Below, piece after piece: positions 17,699 to 26,970 of a stretch of 64,000 nucleotides of DNA. Position 1 is the stretch's first letter. Every line of letters starts with the position of its first letter. The stretch spans positions 992,001-1,056,000 of the forward strand of contig NZ_CP102772.1 of the NCBI RefSeq assembly GCF_026020075.1, given 5' to 3'. The stretch is from Bosea sp. NBC_00550 (GTDB lineage Bacteria > Pseudomonadota > Alphaproteobacteria > Rhizobiales > Beijerinckiaceae). The notes beneath the pieces were generated by a model, which was not told where the DNA came from, did no database searches, and was given only the letters and a program-made list of their open reading frames with translations. The position numbers and the translations under genes are program-made.

Positions 17699-19009
17699 TC
17701 AGAGAGCGTTCGCGAAAAGCTTGCTGCCGGCACGCAGGAAGCGCGTCGGATCCACCGGCTCGTCGTTGATGCGGGTCTCGTAGTGCAGGTGCGGACCGGT
17801 GGAACGGCCGGTCGAGCCGACCCGGCCGACCACTGAGCCGGCCTTGACCATCTGGCCGACCGAAACCGAGATCGCCGACATATGGGCGTAGCGCGTGCTC
17901 AGGCCGTTGGCGTGCTCGACCTCGACCATGTTGCCGTAGCCGCCATTGTACTCCGCCGCGACGACTTTGCCCGGCGCCGTGGCGACGATCGAGGAACCGG
18001 TTTCGGCCCGGAAGTCGACACCGGTATGCATGGCGAGCCCGCGGGTGAAGGGGTCGGTCCGGTAGCCGAAATTGGAGGTGAAGTCGTGGTCGCCGGCCAT
18101 CGGCCGGCCGAGGGGCAATTGCTCGATCGCGCCGCGCAGGCGCATGACCGAGGCCATGCGCGGCTGGAGCGCGGTCAGCGTCGCCTCGAACGGACCGGCC
18201 GAGGCGTCGAGCTTGACCGGGACGAAGGGGCCGCCCATGCCGCCGGCCGCATTGCCGGGCGCCGCCAGTCGTTCGACATCGAGCCCGGTCTCGGCAAGGC
18301 TGCTGCGCAGCCGCTTCTGGGTTGCCGCCAGCGTCTCGTCCATCTCCTTCAGCGCCGATATCTGGGCGTCGGAGGTGCTGGCGATAGCCTGGTCGAGTTT
18401 GGTCAGGGTCGCTTCGACGCGCTTGGCGGGCGGCTCGGCCGGAGCCTCGCCCGACTGCCAGCCGCCCGACGGATTGGTTTCGGCGCCGCGCAGCGGCGGC
18501 GTATCCGGGGCCGGCATCGGCTTGCCCGGCATGATCGGCGCGAAGCTGGTGACGCCAGAGGCACGGATCGGCTCGTCGGGCTTGATGACCCGCGAGCGCA
18601 GCGGCAGCTTCGCAGCCGGCAGCAGCCCGCTCGACTGCAGCGTGTCGGTGAGCGCGGTGACGAGCGACTGGCGCGATTCCAGTTCGGCCTGGCGGATCGC
18701 GAGTTCATCGACGCGGGATTCCACGCCGTCCTGATCGAGCAGGGCGCGGCTGGCATAGCGATCGATATCGGCGCGCAGGCCGGCGATCCGATCTTCGTAA
18801 GCGTATTGGCGTGTCGTCTCGCGGGCGATCAGCCGCGCGGCGAGATCGTCGCGGCTCAGGATGTACCACCCCGCGGCGCCCGTGCAGGCTGTCGTCAGGG
18901 TCAGCCATGCCAGCCCGGCGAGCATCGTCGAGCGGCGGATCGTGTAAGTCTTGTGGGTGACCAGGCCGACGGTCGAGAGGACAGGGCCCGTTTGTGGCTG
19001 ATTATGCAT
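17699..19009 (-). CDS. Membrane-anchored M23 (LytM) peptidoglycan endopeptidase
   Basis: 436 residues from the ATG at 19009; an ATG at 19045 would add 12 residues, and neither has a strong SD. One N-terminal membrane segment (about residues 28-52, MLAGLAWLTLTTACTGAAG), a long predicted coiled coil with Asp/Glu/Arg-rich heptads (about 55-130), a Pro-rich linker, more helical sequence, then the C-terminal M23 domain. The metal ligands are the His and Asp of HTGVDFRAE and the HxH of HLHYETR. The shape (anchor, coiled coil, LytM) is that of envelope-cleaving enzymes or amidase activators of the EnvC/MepM type. Because the ligands are intact it is probably active. It lies next to two other wall genes. 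Confidence 0.9.
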   Translation of the reverse strand: MHNQPQTGPVLSTVGLVTHKTYTIRRSTMLAGLAWLTLTTACTGAAGWYILSRDDLAARLIARETTRQYAYEDRIAGLRADIDRYASRALLDQDGVESRVDELAIRQAELESRQSLVTALTDTLQSSGLLPAAKLPLRSRVIKPDEPIRASGVTSFAPIMPGKPMPAPDTPPLRGAETNPSGGWQSGEAPAEPPAKRVEATLTKLDQAIASTSDAQISALKEMDETLAATQKRLRSSLAETGLDVERLAAPGNAAGGMGGPFVPVKLDASAGPFEATLTALQPRMASVMRLRGAIEQLPLGRPMAGDHDFTSNFGYRTDPFTRGLAMHTGVDFRAETGSSIVATAPGKVVAAEYNGGYGNMVEVEHANGLSTRYAHMSAISVSVGQMVKAGSVVGRVGSTGRSTGPHLHYETRINDEPVDPTRFLRAGSKLFANAL

Positions 19010-19091
19010 ACGCGGAACCGGAAAGAACGCTGCCGATACCGTCATTAGAGATTGTTAGGGTTAATCTTTCGCAAATCCGGCCGGTGCCGGC

Positions 19092-19556
19092 TCACAATTC
19101 CTGAGCGGCAGCCAGCACCTCGTCGGCATGGCCGGCGACCTTGACCTTGCGCCAGATGCGGGCGAGGCGGCCCTCGGCGTCGATCAGGAAGGTCGAACGT
19201 TCGATGCCCATATATGTACGGCCATACATGCTCTTCTCGACCCAGATGCCGTAGGCGGAAGCGAGCTTCTGCTCCTCATCCGCCAGCAGCGCGAAGTCCA
19301 GCTCATATTTGCGCTTGAAATTGCCGTGACGTTGCACGGAATCCGGCGAGACGCCGATGATCTCGGTGCCGCATGCGGCGAAGGCCTGGCGCAGGCGGTT
19401 GAAGGCGATCGCCTCCTCGGTGCAACCCGGTGTGTTGTCCTTTGGATAGGCATAGAGCACGATTTTCCGGCCGCGCAGGGCGGAAAGGCTGACTTCTCCG
19501 CCGCCGTCGCGGGGCAATGTGAAATCCGGCGCGGGATCACCTTCCTGCAATGCCAT
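19092..19556 (-). CDS. bcp: Thioredoxin-dependent peroxiredoxin, Bcp/PrxQ type
   Basis: Reduces hydrogen peroxide and organic peroxides using thioredoxin, in the cytoplasm. It has 154 residues from the ATG at 19556, which has a good SD (AGGAAGG); a longer frame to 19649 lacks one. The peroxidatic Cys45 sits in the canonical PKDNTPGCT. The usual resolving Cys five residues on (CTxEAC) is replaced by Ile (CTEEAI); the next cysteine is Cys62 (FAACGTE), which may serve as a resolving residue or leave a 1-Cys mechanism. It stands alone between the M23 gene and a divergent AsmA-like gene. Confidence 0.92.
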   Translation of the reverse strand: MALQEGDPAPDFTLPRDGGGEVSLSALRGRKIVLYAYPKDNTPGCTEEAIAFNRLRQAFAACGTEIIGVSPDSVQRHGNFKRKYELDFALLADEEQKLASAYGIWVEKSMYGRTYMGIERSTFLIDAEGRLARIWRKVKVAGHADEVLAAAQEL

Positions 19557-19780
19557 CGCTTCTGCCTTCCTTTCGTCGCCTTCTCGCTGCATGGACCGCG
19601 GCACTGTAAGCAGGCCAGCGACGTCATCGGTCAGCGAAGGATGCGGCAATCCCTTCCGGATTGCCGAATCGCTTCATCTGCCCGCATCGACATGGATGAC
19701 GTCTCCCGGGATTGCGGCAAGGGGCGAACGGACGCACCCTGTGCAGACCGATACCGGCGCCGAGAAGGACCACGCGGATT

Positions 19781-22700
19781 TTGTCGGACCAGGACGTTCA
19801 GGCCGCGGCTTCGGGGCAGGCAAAGACGCAGCCCGCAGGCGAAGATTGCGACATCGAGATCGTGAAGCGCGGCGCAAAGGCCGGGCTCGCGACGATCTGC
19901 GTCGCTGTCACGGTCGCCGTCCTGGTTCTGGCTGCGGCGGGAATCACGCTCCTCGTGACGGGGATCGTTCCGCTGTCGGGCCTCGAGGGCCGGATCTCGT
20001 CCGCGATCGAGGAGCGTCTGGGGCCGGGCTGGGAGGTCGAGGCCGCCGCCGCCGAGCTCAGCCGCATCGACGGCCACTCCCAGCTCAGGGTTCGGCAGGT
20101 TTCGTTCCGCCATAGCAGCGGCGCCGTCATCCGCGCGCCCGAGGCGGTTCTGGGCTATGAGCCTCTCGCCCTGCTCAAGGGCGATATCCGGCTTGTGTCG
20201 GTCGACCTGCGCGGCGTCAATGTCCGCCTCGGGGTGAACAAGGACGGGGCTCTCGTCATCAATGCCGATTCGGCGCCGGTCGAAGCCCCGCCGCAGCCGA
20301 CCTTGCCCGATGCGGCGCAATGGAACGCCTTCACCGGCATCATGGGCGCGATCTCGACCCTGGCTCGCGGCGACGGGCTGCTCGGTGCGCTCGAAACCGC
20401 CGGCATGAACGGCGCGCGCCTGTCGCTGGTCGATCCCGATGGCCGCCAGAAGGCGGGACTCGAGGATGTCGAGATCCGCCTGACCCGCAACGGCGAGCGC
20501 GGCACCCGTCTGTGGATGAAGGGGCGCACCGGCCAGCGCTGGAAGGAGCTGGCGGTCGACATGTCGACGGAGGCCGACGGCACCCAGCGCGCCGATATCG
20601 ACATCCTGCGCTTCGAACCGGCCGAGGCGGTCGCACTCGCCTTCGGCACTGGCGGGCTGATCGTCGAAGGCATGCCCATGCAGGGCAAGGCGACGCTCCG
20701 CCAGACGCCGGACGGCCGCAAGTCGATCACCGCCCAGATCGACGTCCACTCGGGCACGCTGAAGTTCCCGGAAAGCCCGATGCCGCCGGTGGTGGTCGAT
20801 TCGGCACGTTTCGAACTGGCGAGCGGCGCCGACCTGACGCAGCTCGACATCCGCAGCGCGGAACTCAAGGCCGGAGCGACGCAGCTCAAGGCTAAGGGCT
20901 CCCTGCGCGAGGACGATGGCGGCTGGCGGCTGGCCCTCGACGCAGGCGGGCAACTCGCCGGGCTCGATGCCGACCCCGCCGTGCAGATCGACAGCCTCAG
21001 GGCGGCGTTGAAGATCGATCCCGCCAATGGCGCTCTGACGATCGAGGAGGCCGCGATCCGCGGACCGGCCGCGACCGTCGACATGACAGCCTTCATCCAG
21101 AAGGTCGGCGATTCCCCGCTGCAACGCTTCGCGATCAAGGCCGCCAACTCGGATGCGCGCGCGCTCCTGGCGATCTGGCCCGAATTCACCTCGCATGATG
21201 TTCATCGGACGTTGCGACGCCAGCTCGCTTCCGGCCGCATGAAGTCGCTCTCCGTCGATCTCGATCTGGCGCCGGAGGATCATGCCCGCCTGATCCGTGG
21301 CCACGGCCTGCCCGACGGCGCCCTGTCGGTCGTCATCGATGCCGATCAGGTTCGCTACCTGCCCGATCCGGGCCTGCCGCCGCTGGCCGATGCCACAGTC
21401 ACCGGCAAGGTGACGGGCCGGACCGTTCAACTCGCTGTCGGCAAGGCGACGGCCGAGCTGGGAAATGGCCGGCAGTTGCAGCTCAGCGAAGGCAGCTTCG
21501 CGATGCCCGATTACGCGGTGCGCCGGGCGCCGGCGCGCATCGGCTTCCGCTCGCTGGGCTCGATGGACGGGCTGGCCGCGCTGTTCGCCTTCCCGGCGCT
21601 CAAGGATTTCAACCTCGGGCAGATCGATCCGAGCGCCGTCAAGGGAAGCAGCGACATGAAGGTCGTGATCACCTTGCCGCTGGCCGACGATTTGCGGCCG
21701 GACGAGGTCGCGGTGACCGGTTCAGGCACACTGTCGAATGTCAGCTCCGATACGCTTCTCGGCACGGAGAAGCTCGAGGGCGGTAACCTGTCCGTCAATG
21801 TCGACCGCAATGGCCTTGTCCTGCGCGGCGATGCGCGGATCGGTGGTGACAAGGGAACCATCGAGCTCAGGCAGAACGGCAAGGGGCAGGGCGAGGCCAT
21901 CCTGCAGCTCAATCTCGATGCAGCCGCCCGGCAGAGGCGCGGATTCGGCACGGATTCGGGCGTCTTGGGCACGCTTCCGGTGAAGGTCGCGAAAACCTTC
22001 GGCAAGGGCGGCGACGGGCCGCCGCGCGTCGAGATCGACTTGACCAAGGTGGCGTTGGACGGCGTCATTCCGGGCCTGAACAAGCCGGCCGGGCGCGCCG
22101 GAAAGATCAGCTTCCTCTATGTCGCCGATCCGGACGGCCCGGATCTCGATGACTTCACGTTCGATGCCGGATCGGCCCTGATCAAGGGGCGCGTGGAGCT
22201 GAACAAGCAGAACGGCCTGGATGTGGCGAGCTTCTCGCAGTTTCGGTTGTCGCCCGGCGATAACCTGAAGCTCGACGCGCGGCGGGACGGCAACGTCACG
22301 AAGCTCACGGTGCGCGGCGCCGTCGCGGATCTGCGCCCCTTCATCAAGGATATCCAGGGCGCGGCGCCGTCGGGCAAAGGCGGCGACAAGTCCGGGACAA
22401 AGGGTGCGGATTACGATGTCGACCTCGACGTGCCGATCCTGACCGGTTTCAACAACGAGGCCATCACAAACGGTACGCTCAAGCTTGCCAAGCGTGGCGG
22501 GGACCTGCGTTCCATCAATTTCCACGGGCGGATCGGCAAGGCCGAGGTGACGGCGAAACAGGGGCGCCAGAACAACCAGCTCGTCGTCCAGTCAGAGAAT
22601 GGCGGTTCGTTCCTGCGCTTCCTCGATCTCTACAACAAGGCCTATGGCGGCGACCTCATCCTGACCATGGGCGCCGGCGAGAACCAGAGCGGCGACCTGC

Positions 22701-23215
22701 TGTTCCGGAACTTCATCGTGCGCGACGAGCCGGCCCTGCGCCGCGTGGTCGGCGCCCAATCCGCGAATGCCTTTTCCGGCGATCGCCCCGAAGAGCAGCG
22801 CATCGATACCACCGAGGTGGCGTTCACCAAGCTCAAGGCCGAGTTCACGCGCTCGGCCAGCCGCCTCGACGTCTCCGACATGGTGATCTGGGGCCACCAG
22901 GTCGGCTTCACCCTGCAGGGGCATGTCGACTACGGCCGCGACCGGGTCGATATCGGCGGCACCTTCGTGCCGGGCTATGCCTTCAACAACGCCTTCGCGC
23001 AGGTGCCGGTGGTCGGTGCGCTGCTCGGCGGCGGCAGCCAGTATGGCGGGCTGTTCGCGGTGAATTTCCGCGTCTCCGGCCCGGCGAGCGCGCCCACCAT
23101 GACAATCAACCCGCTATCGGCGATCGCACCCGGCATCCTGCGCCGCTTCGTCGACCCGCTCGGCGGCGCGCCGGCGCAGCGCCCGGTCCAGCCCGGCCAG
23201 GCGCCGCTGCGTTGA
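19781..23215 (+). CDS. Very large AsmA/YhdP-like envelope protein (DUF3971-type)
   Basis: About 1144 residues from a TTG at 19781 that follows a good SD (GAGAAGGA); a TTG at 19712 would add 23 residues and no ATG fits. A short cytoplasmic head precedes one transmembrane helix (roughly 40-65, VTVAVLVLAAAGITLLVTG). The rest is a long periplasmic stretch of repetitive beta-rich sequence ending in an AsmA-like C-terminal region (about 1000-1110). AsmA, YhdP and TamB proteins form groove-like beta structures that bridge inner and outer membrane and help move phospholipids; the same job is inferred here. It runs convergent with tyrS, 16 nt between stops. Confidence 0.83.
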   Translation: MSDQDVQAAASGQAKTQPAGEDCDIEIVKRGAKAGLATICVAVTVAVLVLAAAGITLLVTGIVPLSGLEGRISSAIEERLGPGWEVEAAAAELSRIDGHSQLRVRQVSFRHSSGAVIRAPEAVLGYEPLALLKGDIRLVSVDLRGVNVRLGVNKDGALVINADSAPVEAPPQPTLPDAAQWNAFTGIMGAISTLARGDGLLGALETAGMNGARLSLVDPDGRQKAGLEDVEIRLTRNGERGTRLWMKGRTGQRWKELAVDMSTEADGTQRADIDILRFEPAEAVALAFGTGGLIVEGMPMQGKATLRQTPDGRKSITAQIDVHSGTLKFPESPMPPVVVDSARFELASGADLTQLDIRSAELKAGATQLKAKGSLREDDGGWRLALDAGGQLAGLDADPAVQIDSLRAALKIDPANGALTIEEAAIRGPAATVDMTAFIQKVGDSPLQRFAIKAANSDARALLAIWPEFTSHDVHRTLRRQLASGRMKSLSVDLDLAPEDHARLIRGHGLPDGALSVVIDADQVRYLPDPGLPPLADATVTGKVTGRTVQLAVGKATAELGNGRQLQLSEGSFAMPDYAVRRAPARIGFRSLGSMDGLAALFAFPALKDFNLGQIDPSAVKGSSDMKVVITLPLADDLRPDEVAVTGSGTLSNVSSDTLLGTEKLEGGNLSVNVDRNGLVLRGDARIGGDKGTIELRQNGKGQGEAILQLNLDAAARQRRGFGTDSGVLGTLPVKVAKTFGKGGDGPPRVEIDLTKVALDGVIPGLNKPAGRAGKISFLYVADPDGPDLDDFTFDAGSALIKGRVELNKQNGLDVASFSQFRLSPGDNLKLDARRDGNVTKLTVRGAVADLRPFIKDIQGAAPSGKGGDKSGTKGADYDVDLDVPILTGFNNEAITNGTLKLAKRGGDLRSINFHGRIGKAEVTAKQGRQNNQLVVQSENGGSFLRFLDLYNKAYGGDLILTMGAGENQSGDLLFRNFIVRDEPALRRVVGAQSANAFSGDRPEEQRIDTTEVAFTKLKAEFTRSASRLDVSDMVIWGHQVGFTLQGHVDYGRDRVDIGGTFVPGYAFNNAFAQVPVVGALLGGGSQYGGLFAVNFRVSGPASAPTMTINPLSAIAPGILRRFVDPLGGAPAQRPVQPGQAPLR

Positions 23216-23231
23216 GAGGTTCCGCCGCGGC

Positions 23232-24485
23232 TTATTCCGGCCGCAGCAGGATGTGCTTCTTCTTGCCGAAGGAGAGCTTGATCACGCCGTCGGACGACAG
23301 GTCGGCGAGGCCGAGCGCGGCGCGCTCGTCCATCACGACCACGTCGTTGACGCGCAGGCCGCCGGCCTTGACCTGACGGCGGGCCTCGCCGGTCGAGGGC
23401 ACCAGCCCCGCTTTGACGAAGGCCGTGAGCACGCCGAGGCCCGGTTCGATCTCGCCCCGTGCTATCGTGACACTCGGCAGGTCGACTGCTAGCGCACCCT
23501 CCTCGAAGGTCTTGCGCGCGGTCTCGGCGGCGGCTTCCGCGGCCTCGCGGCCGTGGACGATCGCCGTGATCTCGGTGGCGAGGATCTTCTTCGCCTCGTT
23601 GAGCTCGGCACCGCCGAGCGCGGCGAGCCGGGCGATCTCGTCCAGCGGCATCCGCGTGAACACCTTGAGGAAACGGCCGACATCGGCGTCCTCGGTGTTG
23701 CGGAAATACTGCCAGAAATCATAGGGGCTGAAGACGTCGGCATTGAGCCAGACCGCGCCATTGGCGGTCTTGCCCATCTTGGCGCCCGACGAGGTCGTCA
23801 GCAGCGGCGTCGTCACGCAGTAGAGCTGCGGGCCGCCCATCCGGTGCGAGAGATCGACGCCGTTGATGATGTTGCCCCACTGGTCGGAGCCACCCATCTG
23901 CAAACGGCAGCCATAGCGGCGGTTGAGCTCGACGAAGTCGTAGCCCTGCATGATCATGTAGTTGAATTCGAGGAAGGACAGCGACTGCTCGCGATCGAGC
24001 CGGAGCTTCACCGAATCGAAGGATAGCATGCGGTTGACCGAGAAATGCCGGCCGACATCGCGCAGGAACTCGACATAGTTCAGCTTCAGCAGCCAATCGG
24101 CATTGTTGGCCATCATCGCGTCGGTCTGCCCGTCGCCATAGCGCAGGATGCGGCCGAAGACCCGCTTGATGCTCTCGATATTCCTGGCGATCTCCTCGAC
24201 GGTGAGCAGCTTGCGCTGGTCGTCGCGGAAGGAGGGGTCGCCGACCATCGAGGTGCCGCCGCCCATCAGCGTGATCGGGCGGTGGCCGGTCTCCTGGAAC
24301 CAGTAGAGCATCGTAAGGGAAATGAGGTTTCCGATATGGATGCTGGTCGCGGTCGCGTCGTAGCCGACATAGGCCGTCTGGGTTCCCTGACGGCACAGAG
24401 CATCGAGGCCTGCCGGATCGGAGACCTGATGGATGAGGCCGCGCTCGTCGAGCACGCGCAGGAAATCGGACTTGTAGGTGGTCAT
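23232..24485 (-). CDS. tyrS: Tyrosyl-tRNA synthetase
   Basis: Class I aminoacyl-tRNA synthetase charging tRNA-Tyr. It has 417 residues from the ATG at 24485 ([16 protein letters not shown]); the same frame is open to 25022 but the extra stretch crosses a repeat and is not conserved-looking. The HIGH-type motif is SIHIGNL (about 49-54), the tyrosine pocket lies in the [20 protein letters not shown] region, the KMSKS-type loop is KMGKT, and a C-terminal S4-like RNA-binding domain ends the protein ([11 protein letters not shown]). It is convergent with the AsmA-like gene. Confidence 0.97.
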   Translation of the reverse strand: MTTYKSDFLRVLDERGLIHQVSDPAGLDALCRQGTQTAYVGYDATATSIHIGNLISLTMLYWFQETGHRPITLMGGGTSMVGDPSFRDDQRKLLTVEEIARNIESIKRVFGRILRYGDGQTDAMMANNADWLLKLNYVEFLRDVGRHFSVNRMLSFDSVKLRLDREQSLSFLEFNYMIMQGYDFVELNRRYGCRLQMGGSDQWGNIINGVDLSHRMGGPQLYCVTTPLLTTSSGAKMGKTANGAVWLNADVFSPYDFWQYFRNTEDADVGRFLKVFTRMPLDEIARLAALGGAELNEAKKILATEITAIVHGREAAEAAAETARKTFEEGALAVDLPSVTIARGEIEPGLGVLTAFVKAGLVPSTGEARRQVKAGGLRVNDVVVMDERAALGLADLSSDGVIKLSFGKKKHILLRPE

Positions 24486-24521
24486 GGCGGCTTGCGATCT
24501 GATGGGTGTCGTTCCGCCGTC

Positions 24522-24660
24522 GTCTAGAGCATCGGACCGAAAAGTGGAAACCACTTTTCGGAAAATCCAATGCCGAACAAAGAGCTGGATCGCCGCTTGC
24601 GTCCGACAGGACGCCGGGCGACCCGGCATGGTCCAGCCAAAGTGGAAACCGCTTCTGCGG
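24522..24660. repeat. Dispersed Hyphomicrobiales repeat: 'agagcat ... aaagtggaaaccactttt' palindrome plus a partial copy
   Basis: At 24524-24575 the sequence tctagagcat is followed by the dyad cgaaaagtgg-aaa-ccacttttcg. A second half-copy (aaagtggaaaccgctt) follows at about 24640-24655. This motif is a common intergenic repeat in Hyphomicrobiales chromosomes. It lies between tyrS and the DUF1127 gene, a 206-nt gap with no gene. Confidence 0.7.
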
Positions 24661-24691
24661 CCGGGGCTGTCCCTGAATACCTTCGGCGCGT

Positions 24692-24922
24692 TCAGACAGG
24701 TGGCGGCAGCTGCTGCCACAGCTCGGCCGCGTCTCGCGGGCCGGGCGGCGCCAGCAAATCGCGCTGGAGCCCGAGATCGCGCAGGGCACGCTCGTCGAGC
24801 GAGGCGAGATAGCGCCCCGCCCGCCACGCGCCTCTCCAGCGATCCCATATCGCCAGCCAGGGATGATTGAGGGGCAAACGGCTTGGCGCGCGCAGGAGCG
24901 CCGTCTCGGAGAGACATGTCAT
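24692..24922 (-). CDS. Small DUF1127 protein
   Basis: 76 residues from the ATG at 24922. The C-terminal half carries the DUF1127 (YjiS-like) signature, an amphipathic Arg-rich helix pair reading [20 protein letters not shown]. In Agrobacterium and Rhodobacter, small DUF1127 proteins act in RNA turnover and phosphate or carbon control, and these Arg-rich domains can bind RNA; the role here is inference. It is divergent from a LysR regulator gene (121 nt between starts), so it may be the regulator's target. Confidence 0.8.
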   Translation of the reverse strand: MTCLSETALLRAPSRLPLNHPWLAIWDRWRGAWRAGRYLASLDERALRDLGLQRDLLAPPGPRDAAELWQQLPPPV

Positions 24923-25043
24923 GATCCGAACCTCGGCATTGCGGGCACAGGCGCCCGCCGGTGTGGGTCGAAACTGAGCGAAATGCCGTGGCACGACAAA
25001 GCGGAAGATTGTCACCTGCCATAAGGAGAGCTTATGCTTCGGC

Positions 25044-25994
25044 ATGCCCGCTCACCTTCCGCCGCCGAAGCTGCCGCCGCTTGCCGCCGTCCGTGTCTTC
25101 GAGGCTGCGGCGCGCCACCAGAACTTCACCCGCGCCGCCGAGGAACTCGGCATGACGCAGGCCGCAGTGAGCTATCAGGTCCGGCTGCTGGAGGATCGCG
25201 TCGGCGCTGCCCTGTTCGTGCGCCGGCCGCGACAGGTGGAACTGACGCCGCTCGGGCAGCGGCTCGCAAAACCGGTCGCGAAGGCGCTTGCCGATATCGG
25301 CATGGTGTTCCGGGAAATCTGCGAGGAGAACCAGACGGTCCTGACGATCTCCTCGCTACAGACGATGGCCATCACCTGGCTGTCGCCGCGACTGGCGCAG
25401 TTCCAGATGGAGAACCCGCAATTCGCCGTGCGCGTTCGAACCTCGCAGCATCTCGTCAACTTCTCCACCGAGGGCGTCGATCTCGCCGTGCGTTATGGGC
25501 CGGGCTCATGGCCGGGCGTCACGGCGGAGAAGCTGTTCGATTGCCACTACGCGCCGCTCTGCGCGCCCGAACTGCGCGAGCGGCTGCAACTGCGCGAGGC
25601 GGCCGACCTGTTGCGGGCGCCGCTGCTCAGCGCCGATGAGACGTCCTGGAAGGTTTGGTTCGCCGATCTCGGCCTCGACATGCCACAGCAGGCCGGGCGG
25701 ACGATGTCGCTGGAGATGCAGGCGATGAATGTCCAGGCCGCGATGCGCGGGCACGGCGTCACGATGGCAGTGCCCGAGCTCTTCGCCTACGACATCGCGG
25801 CCGGACGGCTCGTCTATGCGGTCGAGCACGCCGTACGCGACGAATGGGCCTATTGGATCGTCTATCCGCAGGAGCGCCAGCGCGAGCGCAAGATCAGGCT
25901 GTTCCGCGACTGGATCCTGGCGGAAGCGCGGGCAGCGGCCATGGCGCTGCCCGTCATGGCATCGAGCCGGGGGCTGACCCGCCCGGCGCCATGA
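25044..25994 (+). CDS. LysR-family transcriptional regulator, GcvA-like
   Basis: 316 residues. Winged helix-turn-helix at about 8-66 (PPLAAVRVFEAAARHQNFTRAAEELGMTQ then AVSYQVRLLEDRVGAALFVR), followed by a LysR substrate-binding domain (about 95-300). The N-terminal LP-PL-AVRVFEAAARH pattern and the VDLAVRYGPG segment are typical of the GcvA/AmpR branch. It probably regulates the divergent DUF1127 gene and itself from the shared 121-nt gap; the inducer is unknown. The ATG at 25044 is preceded by AAGGAGAG 15 nt upstream. Confidence 0.92.
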   Translation: MPAHLPPPKLPPLAAVRVFEAAARHQNFTRAAEELGMTQAAVSYQVRLLEDRVGAALFVRRPRQVELTPLGQRLAKPVAKALADIGMVFREICEENQTVLTISSLQTMAITWLSPRLAQFQMENPQFAVRVRTSQHLVNFSTEGVDLAVRYGPGSWPGVTAEKLFDCHYAPLCAPELRERLQLREAADLLRAPLLSADETSWKVWFADLGLDMPQQAGRTMSLEMQAMNVQAAMRGHGVTMAVPELFAYDIAAGRLVYAVEHAVRDEWAYWIVYPQERQRERKIRLFRDWILAEARAAAMALPVMASSRGLTRPAP

Positions 25995-26004
25995 GCCGGC
26001 CCGC

Positions 26005-26676
26005 TCAGGCCTGTTCCTGCTCGCTCTTCAGGATCTCGGGGCCGACCTTGCGGTCGAGATAGACGCCGACCTGCTCCATCAGCACGTCGACCTTGCCGTC
26101 GAAGAAATGGTTGGCGCCCTCGACGACCGTGTGCTCGATCTGGATGCCCTTCTGGGTCTTCACCTTCTCGATCACCGCCATCACCTCCTTGACCGGGGCG
26201 ACGCGATCCTCCGAGCCGTGCACGAACAGGCCGGAGGACGGGCAGGGCGCCAGGAACGAGAAGTCGTAGCGGTTGGCCATCGCCGCGATCGAGAGGAAGC
26301 CCTCGATCTCGGGGCGGCGCATCAGAAGCTGCATGCCGATCCAGGCGCCGAAGGAGACGCCGGCGATCCAGCAGCTCTTGGCCTCCGGGTTGAGCGCCTG
26401 CATCCAGTCCAGCGCGGCGGCGGCGTCCGAGAGCTCGCCGGCGCCATGATCGAAATGGCCCTGGCTGCGGCCGACACCGCGGAAGTTGAAGCGCAGCGCC
26501 GAGAAGCCGCGGTTCACATAGGTGTAGAACAGGTTGTAGACGATCTGGTTGTTCATCGTCCCGCCGAACTGCGGGTGCGGGTGCAGGATGATCGCCAGCG
26601 GCGCGCCCCGCTTCTTCGCGGGCTGATAGCGGCCCTCGATCCGGCCTGCCGGCCCGTTGAAAATCACCTCTGGCAT
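26005..26676 (-). CDS. Alpha/beta-hydrolase, COG2945-like
   Basis: 223 residues from the ATG at 26676 (MPEVIFNGPAGRIEGRY). The oxyanion segment ILHPHPQFGGTMNN is typical of COG2945 hydrolases. The nucleophile elbow is AGVSFGAWIGM (Ser), the acid is likely in HGSEDRV, and the His lies in GANHFF. Proteins of this group are esterase-like and of unknown physiological substrate. The longer frame to 26820 would cross the ICE palindrome and is rejected. It is convergent with the LysR gene and divergent from the suf operon. Confidence 0.87.
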   Translation of the reverse strand: MPEVIFNGPAGRIEGRYQPAKKRGAPLAIILHPHPQFGGTMNNQIVYNLFYTYVNRGFSALRFNFRGVGRSQGHFDHGAGELSDAAAALDWMQALNPEAKSCWIAGVSFGAWIGMQLLMRRPEIEGFLSIAAMANRYDFSFLAPCPSSGLFVHGSEDRVAPVKEVMAVIEKVKTQKGIQIEHTVVEGANHFFDGKVDVLMEQVGVYLDRKVGPEILKSEQEQA

Positions 26677-26792
26677 CGTCTCACCGCTTCTTGCGGCAGT
26701 GCCGGCGCGGGCGGGCAGAAAGCGGGCGCATGCCTGCTCGAAACCCGGCCACCCTTGACGGCGCCACCATGCGCGCCCTAGATGAAGAGCGC

Positions 26793-26807
26793 TTAGAATA
26801 GTTCTAA
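26793..26807. promoter_or_regulatory. Iron control element (Irr box) upstream of the suf operon
   Basis: Perfect dyad TTAGAA-TAG-TTCTAA. It fits the Irr-binding ICE motif of Hyphomicrobiales (TTTAGAANNNTTCTAAA) in all but the outermost base pair. It lies 164 nt before the first suf gene and 116 nt before the divergent hydrolase gene. Irr senses iron through haem; suf genes are established Irr targets in rhizobia. Confidence 0.72.
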
Positions 26808-26970
26808 CAGCCGTGAACAAGTCGGGAACAAAACGGTGGATCGCTCATGCGAACCGCGTTTCGACCGTTCCGGCCGGTTGTGATGGGCGGCTATAGCACG
26901 GCGCACTGGTGCGATTTCAAGCATTTCGTGTTGGTAGCTGCATGATGATGACGATGGAGCAGGAAGGATC

